A DNA stretch of 64,000 nt from Clostridia bacterium. Lineage in GTDB: Bacteria; Bacillota; Clostridia; Lachnospirales; Anaerotignaceae. The notes under the pieces are model-generated. The model saw only the letters and a program-made list of their open reading frames with translations, had not been told where the DNA came from and did no database searches. A program made the position numbers and the translations under genes. Positions 1-7,431 of the stretch are shown in pieces. Where the stretch lies: the NCBI GenBank assembly GCA_022651385.1, contig JALCQR010000009.1, forward strand, positions 62,001-126,000, given 5' to 3'. The first letter of the stretch is position 1; every line of letters begins with the position of its first letter.

Positions 1-2
1 TT

Positions 3-137
3 CTAATTACCCACGGAAAAGGTTTCCATTGGGAAAAACCGGATCATTTCCGTATTGTATATCTTCCAGAAAAAGAAGTGCTTGTTGAGGCATGTAGAAA
101 AATAGGAGATTTTCTCTCAACATATTCACAGGATTAA
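3..137 (+). CDS. C-terminus of a class I/II aminotransferase (AlaA-like), 5'-truncated by the window
   Basis: The last 44 codons of a gene that begins outside the window. The peptide contains GKGFHWEKPDHFRIVYLP, the C-terminal strand pattern of PLP-dependent alanine-type aminotransferases (compare the PDHVRIVTLP stretch of E. coli AlaA), and then an amphipathic final helix ending ...STYSQD. The family transfers the amino group of alanine or glutamate to 2-oxo acids in the cytosol. The PLP lysine is not in view, so the substrate cannot be assigned. A terminator follows 31 bases after the stop, so this is the end of its transcript. Confidence 0.7.
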   Translation, partial: LITHGKGFHWEKPDHFRIVYLPEKEVLVEACRKIGDFLSTYSQD

Positions 138-168
138 TTAAAATGACCGTTGTTTCGTTTTAAGACGA

Positions 169-195
169 GGCTGTCGATAAAGTCGGCAGCCTTTT
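169..195 (+). terminator. Rho-independent terminator after the aminotransferase
   Basis: GGCTGTCGA pairs with TCGGCAGCC (one G-U) around a short loop and is followed by TTTT. Confidence 0.8.
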
Positions 196-215
196 AAATC
201 TGATTTTGACAAGAA

Positions 216-230
216 TGTATGAAACAGATG
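216..230 (+). repeat. 15-bp repeat, copy 1 (downstream of terminator)
   Basis: TGTATGAAACAGATG occurs here and again at 756-770, each time about 20 bases after a similar terminator hairpin. The flanks also agree (GACAA before, CGG or TCCGG after), so the terminator and its downstream sequence look like one duplicated module on either side of iscR. Confidence 0.8.
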
Positions 231-270
231 CGGTATAGCACAAATGTAAAATTTTTTTATTATAAAAACC

Positions 271-298
271 TTGTAATCCGATAGGAATATGGTAATAT
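271..298 (+). promoter_or_regulatory. Predicted iscR promoter with candidate IscR operator
   Basis: A weak TTGTAA and TAATAT pair 16 bases apart could form -35 and -10. Between them lies TAATCCGATAGGAATA (274-289), which matches 14 of 16 bases of a sequence upstream of the cysteine desulfurase gene (1006-1021). Location and sharing suggest the binding site of the IscR encoded just downstream, giving autoregulation; this is inference. Confidence 0.5.
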
Positions 299-318
299 TA
301 TATTTGAGGTGATTTACT

Positions 319-717
319 ATGAAAATTTCTACAAAAGGAAGGTACGCTCTCAGAATAATGCTTGATATTGCCGAAAATGACGATGGAGGATATATTTCAT
401 TAAGAGATATTTCCGAAAGAGAGGGTATCAGCATAAAATATATGGAGCAGATAATACCGTCTCTGCACAGAGCAGGATATCTTAAAAGTCTTAGAGGAAA
501 CGGCGGAGGATACCGCCTTACAAAAAAACCGGAAGAATATGTAGTCGGCGACATTTTAAGGGTAATGGAAGGCGCTCTTGCTCCGGTTGCATGTCTGGCT
601 GATGAAATTAACGAATGCTCACGATGTGATACATGCCAGACACTTGGATTTTGGAAAGGATTGCAAAACACAATTGATAAATATGTTGACTCGGTTACTT
701 TAAGAGATTTAATGTAA
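319..717 (+). CDS. iscR: IscR, Rrf2-family iron-sulfur cluster regulator
   Basis: A 132-residue Rrf2-family winged-helix repressor. The N-terminal part (about 1-70, MKISTKGRYALRIMLDIA... and the GGYRL wing) binds DNA. Cysteines 92, 100, 103 and 106 form the loop that in IscR-type members holds a 2Fe-2S cluster, so the protein should sense Fe-S supply. It sits 336 bases upstream of the cysteine desulfurase and IscU genes, the usual regulon in Clostridia. A terminator follows, so it has its own transcript. The start has a GAGGTG site seven bases upstream. Four Cys replace the Cys3-His set of proteobacterial IscR, which is normal in Firmicutes as far as I recall. Confidence 0.9.
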   Translation: MKISTKGRYALRIMLDIAENDDGGYISLRDISEREGISIKYMEQIIPSLHRAGYLKSLRGNGGGYRLTKKPEEYVVGDILRVMEGALAPVACLADEINECSRCDTCQTLGFWKGLQNTIDKYVDSVTLRDLM

Positions 718-721
718 AGAT

Positions 722-746
722 GCTGTCATTAAAACCGACAGCTTTT
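722..746 (+). terminator. Terminator after iscR
   Basis: GCTGTC, a nine-base loop, GACAGC and then TTTT. Confidence 0.75.
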
Positions 747-755
747 GACAAATAC

Positions 756-770
756 TGTATGAAACAGATG
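756..770 (+). repeat. 15-bp repeat, copy 2
   Basis: Exact copy of TGTATGAAACAGATG at 216-230, in the same position relative to the preceding terminator. The remaining 771-960 is A+T-rich with no gene. Confidence 0.8.
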
Positions 771-966
771 AGTTCCGGTGGCAAAATTAATTGAAACTCA
801 CTGTTTTTCTTAAATGAATTCCTTATATGCAATATAAGTTTAAGAATCTATTCGTTTCTTAAACATTTCTGTTATACAAAAATAACTTTTTGACAATCTA
901 AAAACACCTATTTTTTTTCAAATTACTATTCCTATAAAAATAATATGAAAAACTTTTATGAAAATG

Positions 967-1021
967 TTGACAAACTCCTACCATGATAGTAGTATATAAC
1001 TATAGTAATCCTATATGAATA
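967..1021 (+). promoter_or_regulatory. Predicted isc operon promoter and operator
   Basis: TTGACA (967-972), 17 bases, then TAGTAT (990-995). The spacer carries CTAC...GTAG dyad symmetry. TAATCCTATATGAATA (1006-1021) sits over the expected transcription start and repeats the motif found in front of iscR, consistent with repression by IscR. Confidence 0.65.
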
Positions 1022-1053
1022 CAGGGTAATAATAATTTGAAAGGATGATATAA

Positions 1054-2229
1054 ATGATATATCTTGATAATGCAGCAACAACTCCTGTAAGACCTGAAGT
1101 ATTTGAGGAAATGAAGCCGTATTTCACAGAGCATTTCGGAAATGCCTCAAGTATTTACTCAATAGCAAAAGATAGCAAAAAAGCAATGGACAAGGCAAGA
1201 AAGCAAGTTGCCGACGCAATAGGCGCAAAACCTGAAGAAATATTCTTCACAGGCTGCGGCTCGGAAAGCGACAACTGGGCTCTTAAAGGCACGGCAGACG
1301 CTCTTTCAAAAAAGGGAAAACATATTATTACAACCAAAATTGAGCATCATGCAATTCTTCATACTGCCGAATTTCTTGAGAAACATGGTTTTGAGGTGAC
1401 ATATCTTGATGTTGACAAATATGGATTTATCAATATTGAAGAGCTTAAAAAGGCTATAAGAGATGACACTATTCTTATTTCAGTAATGTTTGCCAACAAC
1501 GAAATAGGCACTATAGAACCTATAGCGGAAATAGGAAAAATTGCTCACGAGAGAGGAATACTTTTCCACACAGACGCTGTTCAGGCAATGGGACATGTTA
1601 AGATAGATGTTAATAAAATGAATATAGACATGCTTTCAATATCCGGACATAAGCTCGGTGCGCAGAAAGGCATTGGCGTACTTTACAAGAGAAACGGAAT
1701 AAAGATATCGCAGCTTATACACGGCGGAGCTCAGGAACAGCAGCAAAGAGCCGGTACTGAAAACATACCTGCTATAGTTGGTCTTGGAAAGGCAGCGGAA
1801 CTTGCAGTAAAAGAAATGGACGAGACAAATGCCAGAATAACAAAGCTTCGTGACAAGCTTATAAACGGTTTACTTGAAAAAATACCGTATTGTTCACTTA
1901 ATGGACATCCTTCAAAAAGACTTCCGGGAAATGTAAACATGTCTTTTGATTTTATTGAGGGTGAATCAATGCTTCTAATGCTGGACATGAAAGGCATTTG
2001 TGCTTCAAGCGGCAGCGCCTGTACTTCAAGCTCGCTGGACCCGTCACATGTACTTTTAGCAATCGGGCTTCCTCATGAAAAGGCACACGGCTCACTGCGT
2101 TTTACTATAGGCAGAGAAAACACTGAAGAAGATATTGACTACGTTATTGAAACACTTCCGCCGATTGTAGAAAAACTTAGAGCTATGTCACCGCTTTACG
2201 AGGATTTTCTCAAAAAGAACAAACAATAA
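1054..2229 (+). CDS. iscS: Cysteine desulfurase (NifS/IscS type)
   Basis: A 391-residue PLP enzyme of aminotransferase fold V that removes sulfur from cysteine, forms a persulfide and hands it to the scaffold encoded next door. The N-terminus [12 protein letters not shown], the PLP-lysine motif SGHKLG (about residue 200) and the mobile-loop active cysteine in [10 protein letters not shown] (about 320-330) are all intact. Length and motifs are typical of the NifS/IscS group I enzymes used for Fe-S assembly. The IscU gene follows after 25 bases with its own AGGAGG, so the two form an operon behind an IscR-type operator. Confidence 0.95.
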   Translation: MIYLDNAATTPVRPEVFEEMKPYFTEHFGNASSIYSIAKDSKKAMDKARKQVADAIGAKPEEIFFTGCGSESDNWALKGTADALSKKGKHIITTKIEHHAILHTAEFLEKHGFEVTYLDVDKYGFINIEELKKAIRDDTILISVMFANNEIGTIEPIAEIGKIAHERGILFHTDAVQAMGHVKIDVNKMNIDMLSISGHKLGAQKGIGVLYKRNGIKISQLIHGGAQEQQQRAGTENIPAIVGLGKAAELAVKEMDETNARITKLRDKLINGLLEKIPYCSLNGHPSKRLPGNVNMSFDFIEGESMLLMLDMKGICASSGSACTSSSLDPSHVLLAIGLPHEKAHGSLRFTIGRENTEEDIDYVIETLPPIVEKLRAMSPLYEDFLKKNKQ

Positions 2230-2254
2230 ATACTTATTACAGGAGGTAATTTAT

Positions 2255-2686
2255 ATGGAATACTCAGATAAAGTAATGGACCATTTCACAAATCCGAGAA
2301 ATACAGGCGAAATACCTGATGCCGACGGCACAGGTACGGTAGGAAACGTAAAATGCGGAGATATTATGAAAATGGATCTTAAAATAGAAAACGACATTAT
2401 AAAAGACGCCAAATTCAAAACTTTTGGATGCGGAGCCGCAGTAGCTACAAGCAGCATGGCAACAGAACTTATAAAAGGCAAAAATGTTGATGAGGCAATG
2501 GACATTACAAACAAGGCTGTAATGGAAGCCCTAGACGGACTGCCACCTATAAAAGTACATTGCTCTTGTCTTGCAGAGGAGGCTATTCATGCTGCTCTTT
2601 GGGATTACAGCCAAAAGACAGGACGAAAAATCAAAGGTCTTAAAAAGCCTGTAAACGATATTGAAGAGTTACATCTTGATGATTAA
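2255..2686 (+). CDS. iscU: Iron-sulfur cluster assembly scaffold IscU/NifU N-terminal type
   Basis: A 143-residue scaffold on which Fe-S clusters are built from sulfur supplied by the upstream desulfurase. The three conserved cysteines are visible in NVKCGD, FGCGAA and VHCSCLAEEAI, and the N-terminal YSDKVMDHFTNPRN block is typical. It is a single-domain IscU-like protein lacking the ferredoxin and C-terminal Nfu domains of full NifU. It starts after an AGGAGG site eight bases upstream. No mnmA thiouridylase gene follows, unlike in many Clostridia; a terminator element comes instead. Confidence 0.93.
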   Translation: MEYSDKVMDHFTNPRNTGEIPDADGTGTVGNVKCGDIMKMDLKIENDIIKDAKFKTFGCGAAVATSSMATELIKGKNVDEAMDITNKAVMEALDGLPPIKVHCSCLAEEAIHAALWDYSQKTGRKIKGLKKPVNDIEELHLDD

Positions 2687-2733
2687 TTCTTTTAATTTTA
2701 TATAAACAAAAACAATATAATCCCCCAACCATA

Positions 2734-2770
2734 AGCCGCCGAAAGGAGAGATACTAATTGTTTATGCGGC
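2734..2770 (+). other. Unidentified structured element before the isc terminator
   Basis: GCCGC (2735-2739) and GCGGC (2766-2770) enclose a purine-rich loop containing GAAAGGAGAGA. A TATAAT-like box (2716-2721) lies just upstream and a strong terminator just downstream. It could be a small RNA or simply mRNA 3' structure. I do not recognise a riboswitch class, and no coding region follows. Confidence 0.35.
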
Positions 2771-2777
2771 AAAAAGA

Positions 2778-2810
2778 GCCGATTCTTATAATTAAGAGTC
2801 GGCCTTTTTT
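2778..2810 (+). terminator. Terminator of the isc operon
   Basis: GCCGATTCTTA pairs with TAAGAGTCGGC around a short A+T loop and is followed by a T tract. Bases 2811-3004 are A+T-rich with nothing else recognisable except the leader of the next gene. Confidence 0.9.
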
Positions 2811-3004
2811 ATAGTTAAAAAAATACTATTATGATTTGTCAAAGTAATAAATTATACGAAAAAAATTTGACATATTAAATATCAATTTTAAAAATTAGAT
2901 TTCTTTTTGATGAAAAGTATGATATATTTGAAACATAATATTAATTTATGATAAATAATCTGCATTTATATATTTTTTTAAATTGAATAAGGGGATGCTT
3001 TAAT

Positions 3005-3706
3005 ATGGTAAGAAAAGGCCATGTTTTGTCTGAAAATGTTGCTGAAGAAATATTATCAATGATAAATATTGAAAAAAGATTCACTCCGGGTTCGAGACTT
3101 CCGAATGAAACAGATTTTTCAAATGAACTTAACGTGAGCAGAACTACTTTCAGAGAAGCTGTGAGAATGCTCGTTGACAGAGGAGTGCTTATAATTAAAA
3201 GAGGCAACGGAACATTTGTTAACCCTGATTATAATTTTGAGGACAAGCTTGGTTTTGAGAAAGTAGAATATACCGGAATAGATGAACGGGACTTAAATGA
3301 AATACGGCTTTTTATTGAGCCGGAAGCCGCGTATCTTGCTGCTTTACGGGCTACAGAAGGCGAAATTAAAAGAATGGCGTCTTTATGCGATAGTGTTGAA
3401 AGTGAATTTAAAACAGGAAATATTGAGGACAGGCAAAAAGCCGAGCAAAAATTTCATCTTTCAATTGCAAGTGCTGTTCACAACGGGTTTATGGATAAGC
3501 TAATGCCTATACTTTTTACGGTGATAGGTGAGACTATGGCTGTGCTTGCCAAGGATGACAATTTTACTCTCATGGGCATAGAAGATCATCGCATTATATT
3601 AGACAGAATAAGACGACATGATGCCGATGGAGCAAGAACGGTAATGAGATTCCACATTTTAAGAGGTCTTATCGCACTTGAAAAAGATGATGAAAATGAA
3701 AAATAA
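3005..3706 (+). CDS. GntR/FadR-family transcriptional regulator with FCD domain
   Basis: A 233-residue regulator. Residues about 8-75 form the GntR winged helix (LSENVAEEIL..., LPNETDFSNELNVSRTTFREAVRML, wing with IIKRGNGTFV). Residues about 90-225 are an all-helical FCD ligand domain with the acidic/His positions seen in FHLSIA, EDHRIIL and MRFHILRGL that usually hold a metal and a small organic acid. Such proteins repress sugar-acid or carboxylic-acid catabolism. No catabolic gene is adjacent, so the ligand and targets are unknown; it may act elsewhere. It is monocistronic, and a bidirectional terminator follows. Confidence 0.85.
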   Translation: MVRKGHVLSENVAEEILSMINIEKRFTPGSRLPNETDFSNELNVSRTTFREAVRMLVDRGVLIIKRGNGTFVNPDYNFEDKLGFEKVEYTGIDERDLNEIRLFIEPEAAYLAALRATEGEIKRMASLCDSVESEFKTGNIEDRQKAEQKFHLSIASAVHNGFMDKLMPILFTVIGETMAVLAKDDNFTLMGIEDHRIILDRIRRHDADGARTVMRFHILRGLIALEKDDENEK

Positions 3707-3781
3707 GATATTAGCGAAACCAATTAAGATAGCATACCTATAATTTTTACAAAAGAGTCTGTGTAATTAAATTTAAAGCAA

Positions 3782-3822
3782 TAAAAAAAACTGCACCAGC
3801 CGAAACGGTTAATGCAGTTTTC
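3782..3822. terminator. Bidirectional terminator between convergent genes
   Basis: ACTGCA and TGCAGT enclose an inner CCG-AAA-CGG hairpin, with A tracts on the left and T tracts on the right, so it can end both the regulator (+) and the flavin reductase (-) transcripts. Confidence 0.8.
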
Positions 3823-3826
3823 TATT

Positions 3827-4327
3827 TTAATTTTGTATAAGAACCTTTACAATTTCAGCAGCATACATAGTATGAAAATCTTTGCTTGGATACCATTTAT
3901 CAATAACTGATTTATCAAGAAAACTTTCTTCTTTTAATTCCTGAGCAAAAAGTTTTTTGCATATAAGTACTATTTTTCCCTCTTTGAAATACGGCACACC
4001 GTCAACATGCTCAAGAGTAAGGCCGCTGCCCTGTATTTTGTCTTCGTCACGCCCGGAAACTGTACCGCAATAATTAAGGGCTTTTCTGTATTCATCACCT
4101 GGTACTGAAAGCGAGAAAAACTCACTATTATCAATAAATGTTTTTGTAAATCTTTGAGGTCTTATAAATATGAAGGCCGTAGGATTTCCCCACATTATGC
4201 CGGCACTTCCCCATGACGCTGTCATTGTGTTTACTCTGCCGTCTTTTTCGGCTGTTACTAAAAGCCAATCTTTTCCAATCATTTCAAATACGTTTTTATC
4301 AAGTTCAAACGCACTTATTTCTTTCAT
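3827..4327 (-). CDS. Flavin reductase-like FMN-binding protein (flavoredoxin type)
   Basis: A 166-residue split-barrel flavoprotein of the flavin-reductase-like domain family. The segment VTAEKDGRVNTMTASWGSAG followed by PTAFIFIRPQRFTKTFID matches the FMN-binding region of flavoredoxin-type proteins, and the ends of the barrel are complete. Such proteins pass electrons from NAD(P)H or ferredoxin to flavins or small substrates in anaerobes. The start codon overlaps the stop of the upstream PHP gene by four bases (ATGA), so the two are translationally coupled, though the functional link is not obvious. Confidence 0.85.
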   Translation of the reverse strand: MKEISAFELDKNVFEMIGKDWLLVTAEKDGRVNTMTASWGSAGIMWGNPTAFIFIRPQRFTKTFIDNSEFFSLSVPGDEYRKALNYCGTVSGRDEDKIQGSGLTLEHVDGVPYFKEGKIVLICKKLFAQELKEESFLDKSVIDKWYPSKDFHTMYAAEIVKVLIQN

Positions 4328-5202
4328 TGTTTTCCATCCCTTTCTTTAAGTTTAGTTAAAAATTCATACGGCACCGCCAAATTTCCTTTTCCGGTACCAA
4401 GTGATATACCGGCTTTGTTGAGTCCGTGAAAATCACTGCCTCCGCTTTTTAGATAACCGTATTTTTCCGCGATGTTGTTTATCATATACTGCTGCCGTGT
4501 ATTATATGTGGAATACATTACCTCTATGCCTTCCATGCCTTTTTGGCGTAGGTCTTTTGCCATACTTTCTATCTGCTCATCATTCATTCTGTAAAGTGTT
4601 GGATGAGCAAGAACCGGTATGCCGCCAGCGTTTTTTATCATTTCTATACATTCCGCAGGAGTAGGCAGTATTCGCGGAACATAAGCCGGCATATTATAGG
4701 CAAAATATTTCTTGAATGCTTCATTTTTATCTTTTACATAGCCTTTTTTGACCATAAGCATTGCGTAATGAGTTCTTGAACAGTGATTATGGCCGGCAAG
4801 AGCACAAAGCTCTTCATACGTCATAGGAAATCCCAGTTCAGTAAGACGTTTTGTCATTTTTTTATTCCGTTCTATACGCTGCTCAAGTATGGTTTTCGTT
4901 TTATCAATTATCACCTTGTTATTCTTGTCTATAAGAAGACCGACAATATGAATTTCTGTTTTTTTTGATATAGACGATTCGTAATAGCTTGCAAACTCTA
5001 TTCCGCTTATTGTTTCTACTCCGTATTCCTGACCGGCTTTCTCAAATTCGTCAAGTCCAAAAACACAGTCGTGGTCAGTAAGAGCAACGGCTTTTAATCC
5101 TTTTTCGTGGGCTTCTTTGGCAATTTGTTTTGGCGTGTATGTTCCGTCGGAATTTACAGAATGAGTATGCAAATCAATAAGATAAATATTTTGTTTACAC
5201 AT
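4324..5202 (-). CDS. PHP-domain phosphoesterase (TrpH/YciV type)
   Basis: A 292-residue metal-dependent phosphoesterase of the PHP superfamily. Metal ligands appear in order: HTHSVNSDG (about 11-19), ALTDHD (about 40-45), the glutamate in GIEFAS, LAHPTLYR (about 198) and GGSDFHG (about 252). Length and insert match the TrpH/YciV group, which hydrolyses 3',5'-nucleotide bisphosphates and trims RNA 5' ends; substrate here is inferred from family. It has GAGGTG upstream and is first in a two-gene operon with the flavin reductase. Confidence 0.88.
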   Translation of the reverse strand: MCKQNIYLIDLHTHSVNSDGTYTPKQIAKEAHEKGLKAVALTDHDCVFGLDEFEKAGQEYGVETISGIEFASYYESSISKKTEIHIVGLLIDKNNKVIIDKTKTILEQRIERNKKMTKRLTELGFPMTYEELCALAGHNHCSRTHYAMLMVKKGYVKDKNEAFKKYFAYNMPAYVPRILPTPAECIEMIKNAGGIPVLAHPTLYRMNDEQIESMAKDLRQKGMEGIEVMYSTYNTRQQYMINNIAEKYGYLKSGGSDFHGLNKAGISLGTGKGNLAVPYEFLTKLKERDGKQ

Positions 5203-5322
5203 TTTTATTTCACCTCTTTTACTGTCTTTTTATATTTAATCACAAACATGCGTCTATGGCAACGCATATTTTTATTAATACTAAAGTAAAATTGTAAAAA
5301 AGACAGGAGTGAGGGATAAATT

Positions 5323-5718
5323 ATGAAAAGAGTAAAAAAAGAAAAAACGAAAAAAAATACGGCGTCATATTTGCTTAAAGGGCTTGTGACGGCATTAGTG
5401 GTGACGTTTATATTTATGGCGGTTGCTGCTGCATTGGTTACATACACGAACATGGAGGAAAATGTTGTTACATACATATCTTTTGCGTCAACATGTATAT
5501 CAGCGCTGATATGCGGCTTTATTTCCGGCAGAGGTGCTAAAAACAAAGGCGTATTATGGGGCGTATTTTCAGGGTTTATATATGTTATTATAATGATTGC
5601 CATTATAAAAACAGTAGTAAAAACTGATACTTTGGGTGCATCTGTTATATGGACTGTTGTTGAAGCAGTTTTATGTGGCGCATTAGGCGGTATTTTGGGT
5701 ATCAATACAAAAAAATAA
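5323..5718 (+). CDS. TIGR04086-type membrane protein
   Basis: A 131-residue protein with a lysine-rich N-terminus and four predicted membrane segments (about 17-42, 49-68, 76-98, 106-127). Order, size and position immediately upstream of a SCIFF precursor gene match the TIGR04086 family, which is typically encoded beside scfA/scfB in Clostridia. Its role is unknown; handling or export of the modified peptide is only a guess. The start follows AGGAGTGAGGG. A separate promoter-like TATAAT precedes scfA, so the operon may be interrupted. Confidence 0.75.
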   Translation: MKRVKKEKTKKNTASYLLKGLVTALVVTFIFMAVAAALVTYTNMEENVVTYISFASTCISALICGFISGRGAKNKGVLWGVFSGFIYVIIMIAIIKTVVKTDTLGASVIWTVVEAVLCGALGGILGINTKK

Positions 5719-5813
5719 CTTTTCAAAATATTATAAACGTGTTATAATGTCACCTATGTAAATATTAATTAATTTGATGTTTATTTTAATTACTATATAA
5801 GGAGGATTCATTT

Positions 5814-5954
5814 ATGAAGCACGTTAAAACAATGAATACAGCTATGCTTAAAAATACTGTTGCAAAAGGTGGATGCGGTGAGTGCCAGACATCATGTCAG
5901 TCTGCATGCAAGACATCATGTACGGTTGCAAACCAGGCCTGTGAAAACAGATAA
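5814..5954 (+). CDS. scfA: SCIFF six-cysteine ranthipeptide precursor ScfA
   Basis: A 46-residue precursor peptide, MKHVKTMNTAMLKN... followed by a core with exactly six cysteines at 21, 24, 28, 32, 36 and 43. This is the six-cysteines-in-forty-five hallmark of SCIFF, nearly universal in Clostridia. The N-terminal 20 residues are the leader; the core should receive thioether links (cysteine sulfur to a carbon of an acceptor residue) made by the maturase encoded 106 bases downstream. It has a strong AAGGAGG site. Two hairpins behind it (5956-5975 and 5985-6012) should keep most transcripts from entering scfB, giving more peptide than enzyme. Confidence 0.95.
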   Translation: MKHVKTMNTAMLKNTVAKGGCGECQTSCQSACKTSCTVANQACENR

Positions 5955-5955
5955 T

Positions 5956-5975
5956 CCATTTTTGTACAAAAATGG
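5956..5975 (+). other. Hairpin between scfA and scfB
   Basis: CCATTTTT-GTAC-AAAAATGG is a perfect inverted repeat directly after the scfA stop, probably an mRNA stability or processing hairpin. Confidence 0.7.
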
Positions 5976-5984
5976 GGTTTAACG

Positions 5985-6012
5985 GGTGCGGCTTTTTTTC
6001 CGCACCTGTATT
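5985..6012 (+). terminator. Partial terminator (attenuator) between scfA and scfB
   Basis: GGTGCGG and CCGCACC enclose a C-T7 loop. The T run after the stem is interrupted (TGTATTTTT), so read-through into scfB is expected. Confidence 0.65.
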
Positions 6013-6060
6013 TTTGATTGTTTTTAAACAGTCGTAAATGACTGCGGAAGGAGAATACTG

Positions 6061-7431
6061 ATGATTCATAAATTCAGCATGAACGGTGTTAATGTTGTAC
6101 TTGACGTGTTCAGCGGTGCGATACATGTAGCCGATGCCATTATGTACGACATTGTCGACGTTTATGAGGAAGCCTCAAGGAAAGAAATACTTGAGAAGTT
6201 TGAAAATAAATATACAAAAGATGAACTTAACGAAACAATGGACGAGCTTGACGAGCTTAAGAATAAGGAAATGCTTTATGCACCTGACATATACGAAAAC
6301 ATTCAGGATTTTGTCGAGGCAAGGGAGCCGGTTGTTAAAGCTCTGTGTCTTCACATTGCTCACGACTGCAACATGAGGTGCAAATATTGTTTTGCCGACG
6401 AGGGTGAGTATCACGGCCACAGGTCCCTTATGAGCAGCAAAGTTGGTAAGGCGGCTATTGACTTTGTCATTAAAAATTCAGGGAAAAGAAAAAATCTTGA
6501 GGTTGACTTTTTCGGCGGGGAACCGCTTATGAATTTTGATGTTGTTAAGGACATTGTAAAGTATGCCCGTGAACAGGAAAAGAAATATGACAAGAATTTT
6601 AGGTTCACAATAACTACAAACGGCATACTTTTGAATGACGAAATTCAAGACTATATAAACAAAAACATGCACAATGTTGTAATAAGCATGGACGGACGAA
6701 AAGAAATAAACGATATGATGCGTCCTAAGGCCGGAGGACAGGGAAGCTATAACACGATAGTTCCTAAATTTCAAAAGCTTGCCGAAAGCAGGCACCAGAC
6801 AGATTATTATATAAGAGGTACATTTACAAGACATAATCTTGATTTTTCAAAAGATGTGCTTCACATGGCGGACCTTGGATTTAAACAGATTTCCGTTGAG
6901 CCTGTAGTAGGAGGCGTGGATACGGATTATGCAATAAGAGAAGAAGATGTACCGCAGATTTATGATGAGTATGAAAAGCTTGCTTCGGAGCTTTACGAAA
7001 GACACAAAAAAGGCGGAAAGCAAGATTTTAATTTCTTCCATTTCAATATAGACCTTACAGGAGGTCCGTGTGTTATAAAACGTCTTGCAGGTTGCGGTTC
7101 CGGAACTGAATATCTTGCCGTTACACCGGAGGGCGATCTTTATCCATGCCACCAATTTGTGGGGCTTACGGATTTTAAAATGGGTACTGTCTTTGACGGT
7201 ATTGAAAGAGAAGACATCAGAGACAAGTTCTCGAAATGCAATGTATATGCAAAGCCGGAATGCAAAAAATGCTGGGCAAGATTTTATTGCAGCGGCGGAT
7301 GCGCTGCCAACGCATATCAGTTTGGCAAAGATATACTCAATCCTTATGAAATAGGCTGTAAGCTTCAGAGAAAAAGGATAGAGTGCGCAATTATGATTAA
7401 AGCAAAAGAATTTCAGGAGGCAGAAAAATGA
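6061..7431 (+). CDS. scfB: ScfB, radical-SAM SCIFF thioether maturase
   Basis: A 456-residue radical-SAM/SPASM enzyme. The N-terminal about 90 residues form the peptide-recognition region. The AdoMet cluster motif CNMRCKYC lies near residue 103, and the SPASM auxiliary-cluster cysteines are in GCGSG, YPCHQF, CKKCWARFYCSGGCAAN and GCKLQ in the last 130 residues. It uses a 5'-deoxyadenosyl radical to join core cysteines of ScfA to carbon atoms of neighbouring residues. GGAGAA precedes the start. Its stop overlaps the secD start by four bases, so maturase and SecDF are co-translated. Confidence 0.95.
   Translation: MIHKFSMNGVNVVLDVFSGAIHVADAIMYDIVDVYEEASRKEILEKFENKYTKDELNETMDELDELKNKEMLYAPDIYENIQDFVEAREPVVKALCLHIAHDCNMRCKYCFADEGEYHGHRSLMSSKVGKAAIDFVIKNSGKRKNLEVDFFGGEPLMNFDVVKDIVKYAREQEKKYDKNFRFTITTNGILLNDEIQDYINKNMHNVVISMDGRKEINDMMRPKAGGQGSYNTIVPKFQKLAESRHQTDYYIRGTFTRHNLDFSKDVLHMADLGFKQISVEPVVGGVDTDYAIREEDVPQIYDEYEKLASELYERHKKGGKQDFNFFHFNIDLTGGPCVIKRLAGCGSGTEYLAVTPEGDLYPCHQFVGLTDFKMGTVFDGIEREDIRDKFSKCNVYAKPECKKCWARFYCSGGCAANAYQFGKDILNPYEIGCKLQRKRIECAIMIKAKEFQEAEK

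Noticed and set aside
138-671. Open frame of 177 codons on the minus strand over iscR
   Set aside because: Antisense to a clear Rrf2 gene; no ribosome site and no recognisable protein.
5205-5726. Minus-strand frame of 173 codons
   Set aside because: It is antisense to the TIGR04086-type membrane gene; its hydrophobic pattern mirrors that gene.
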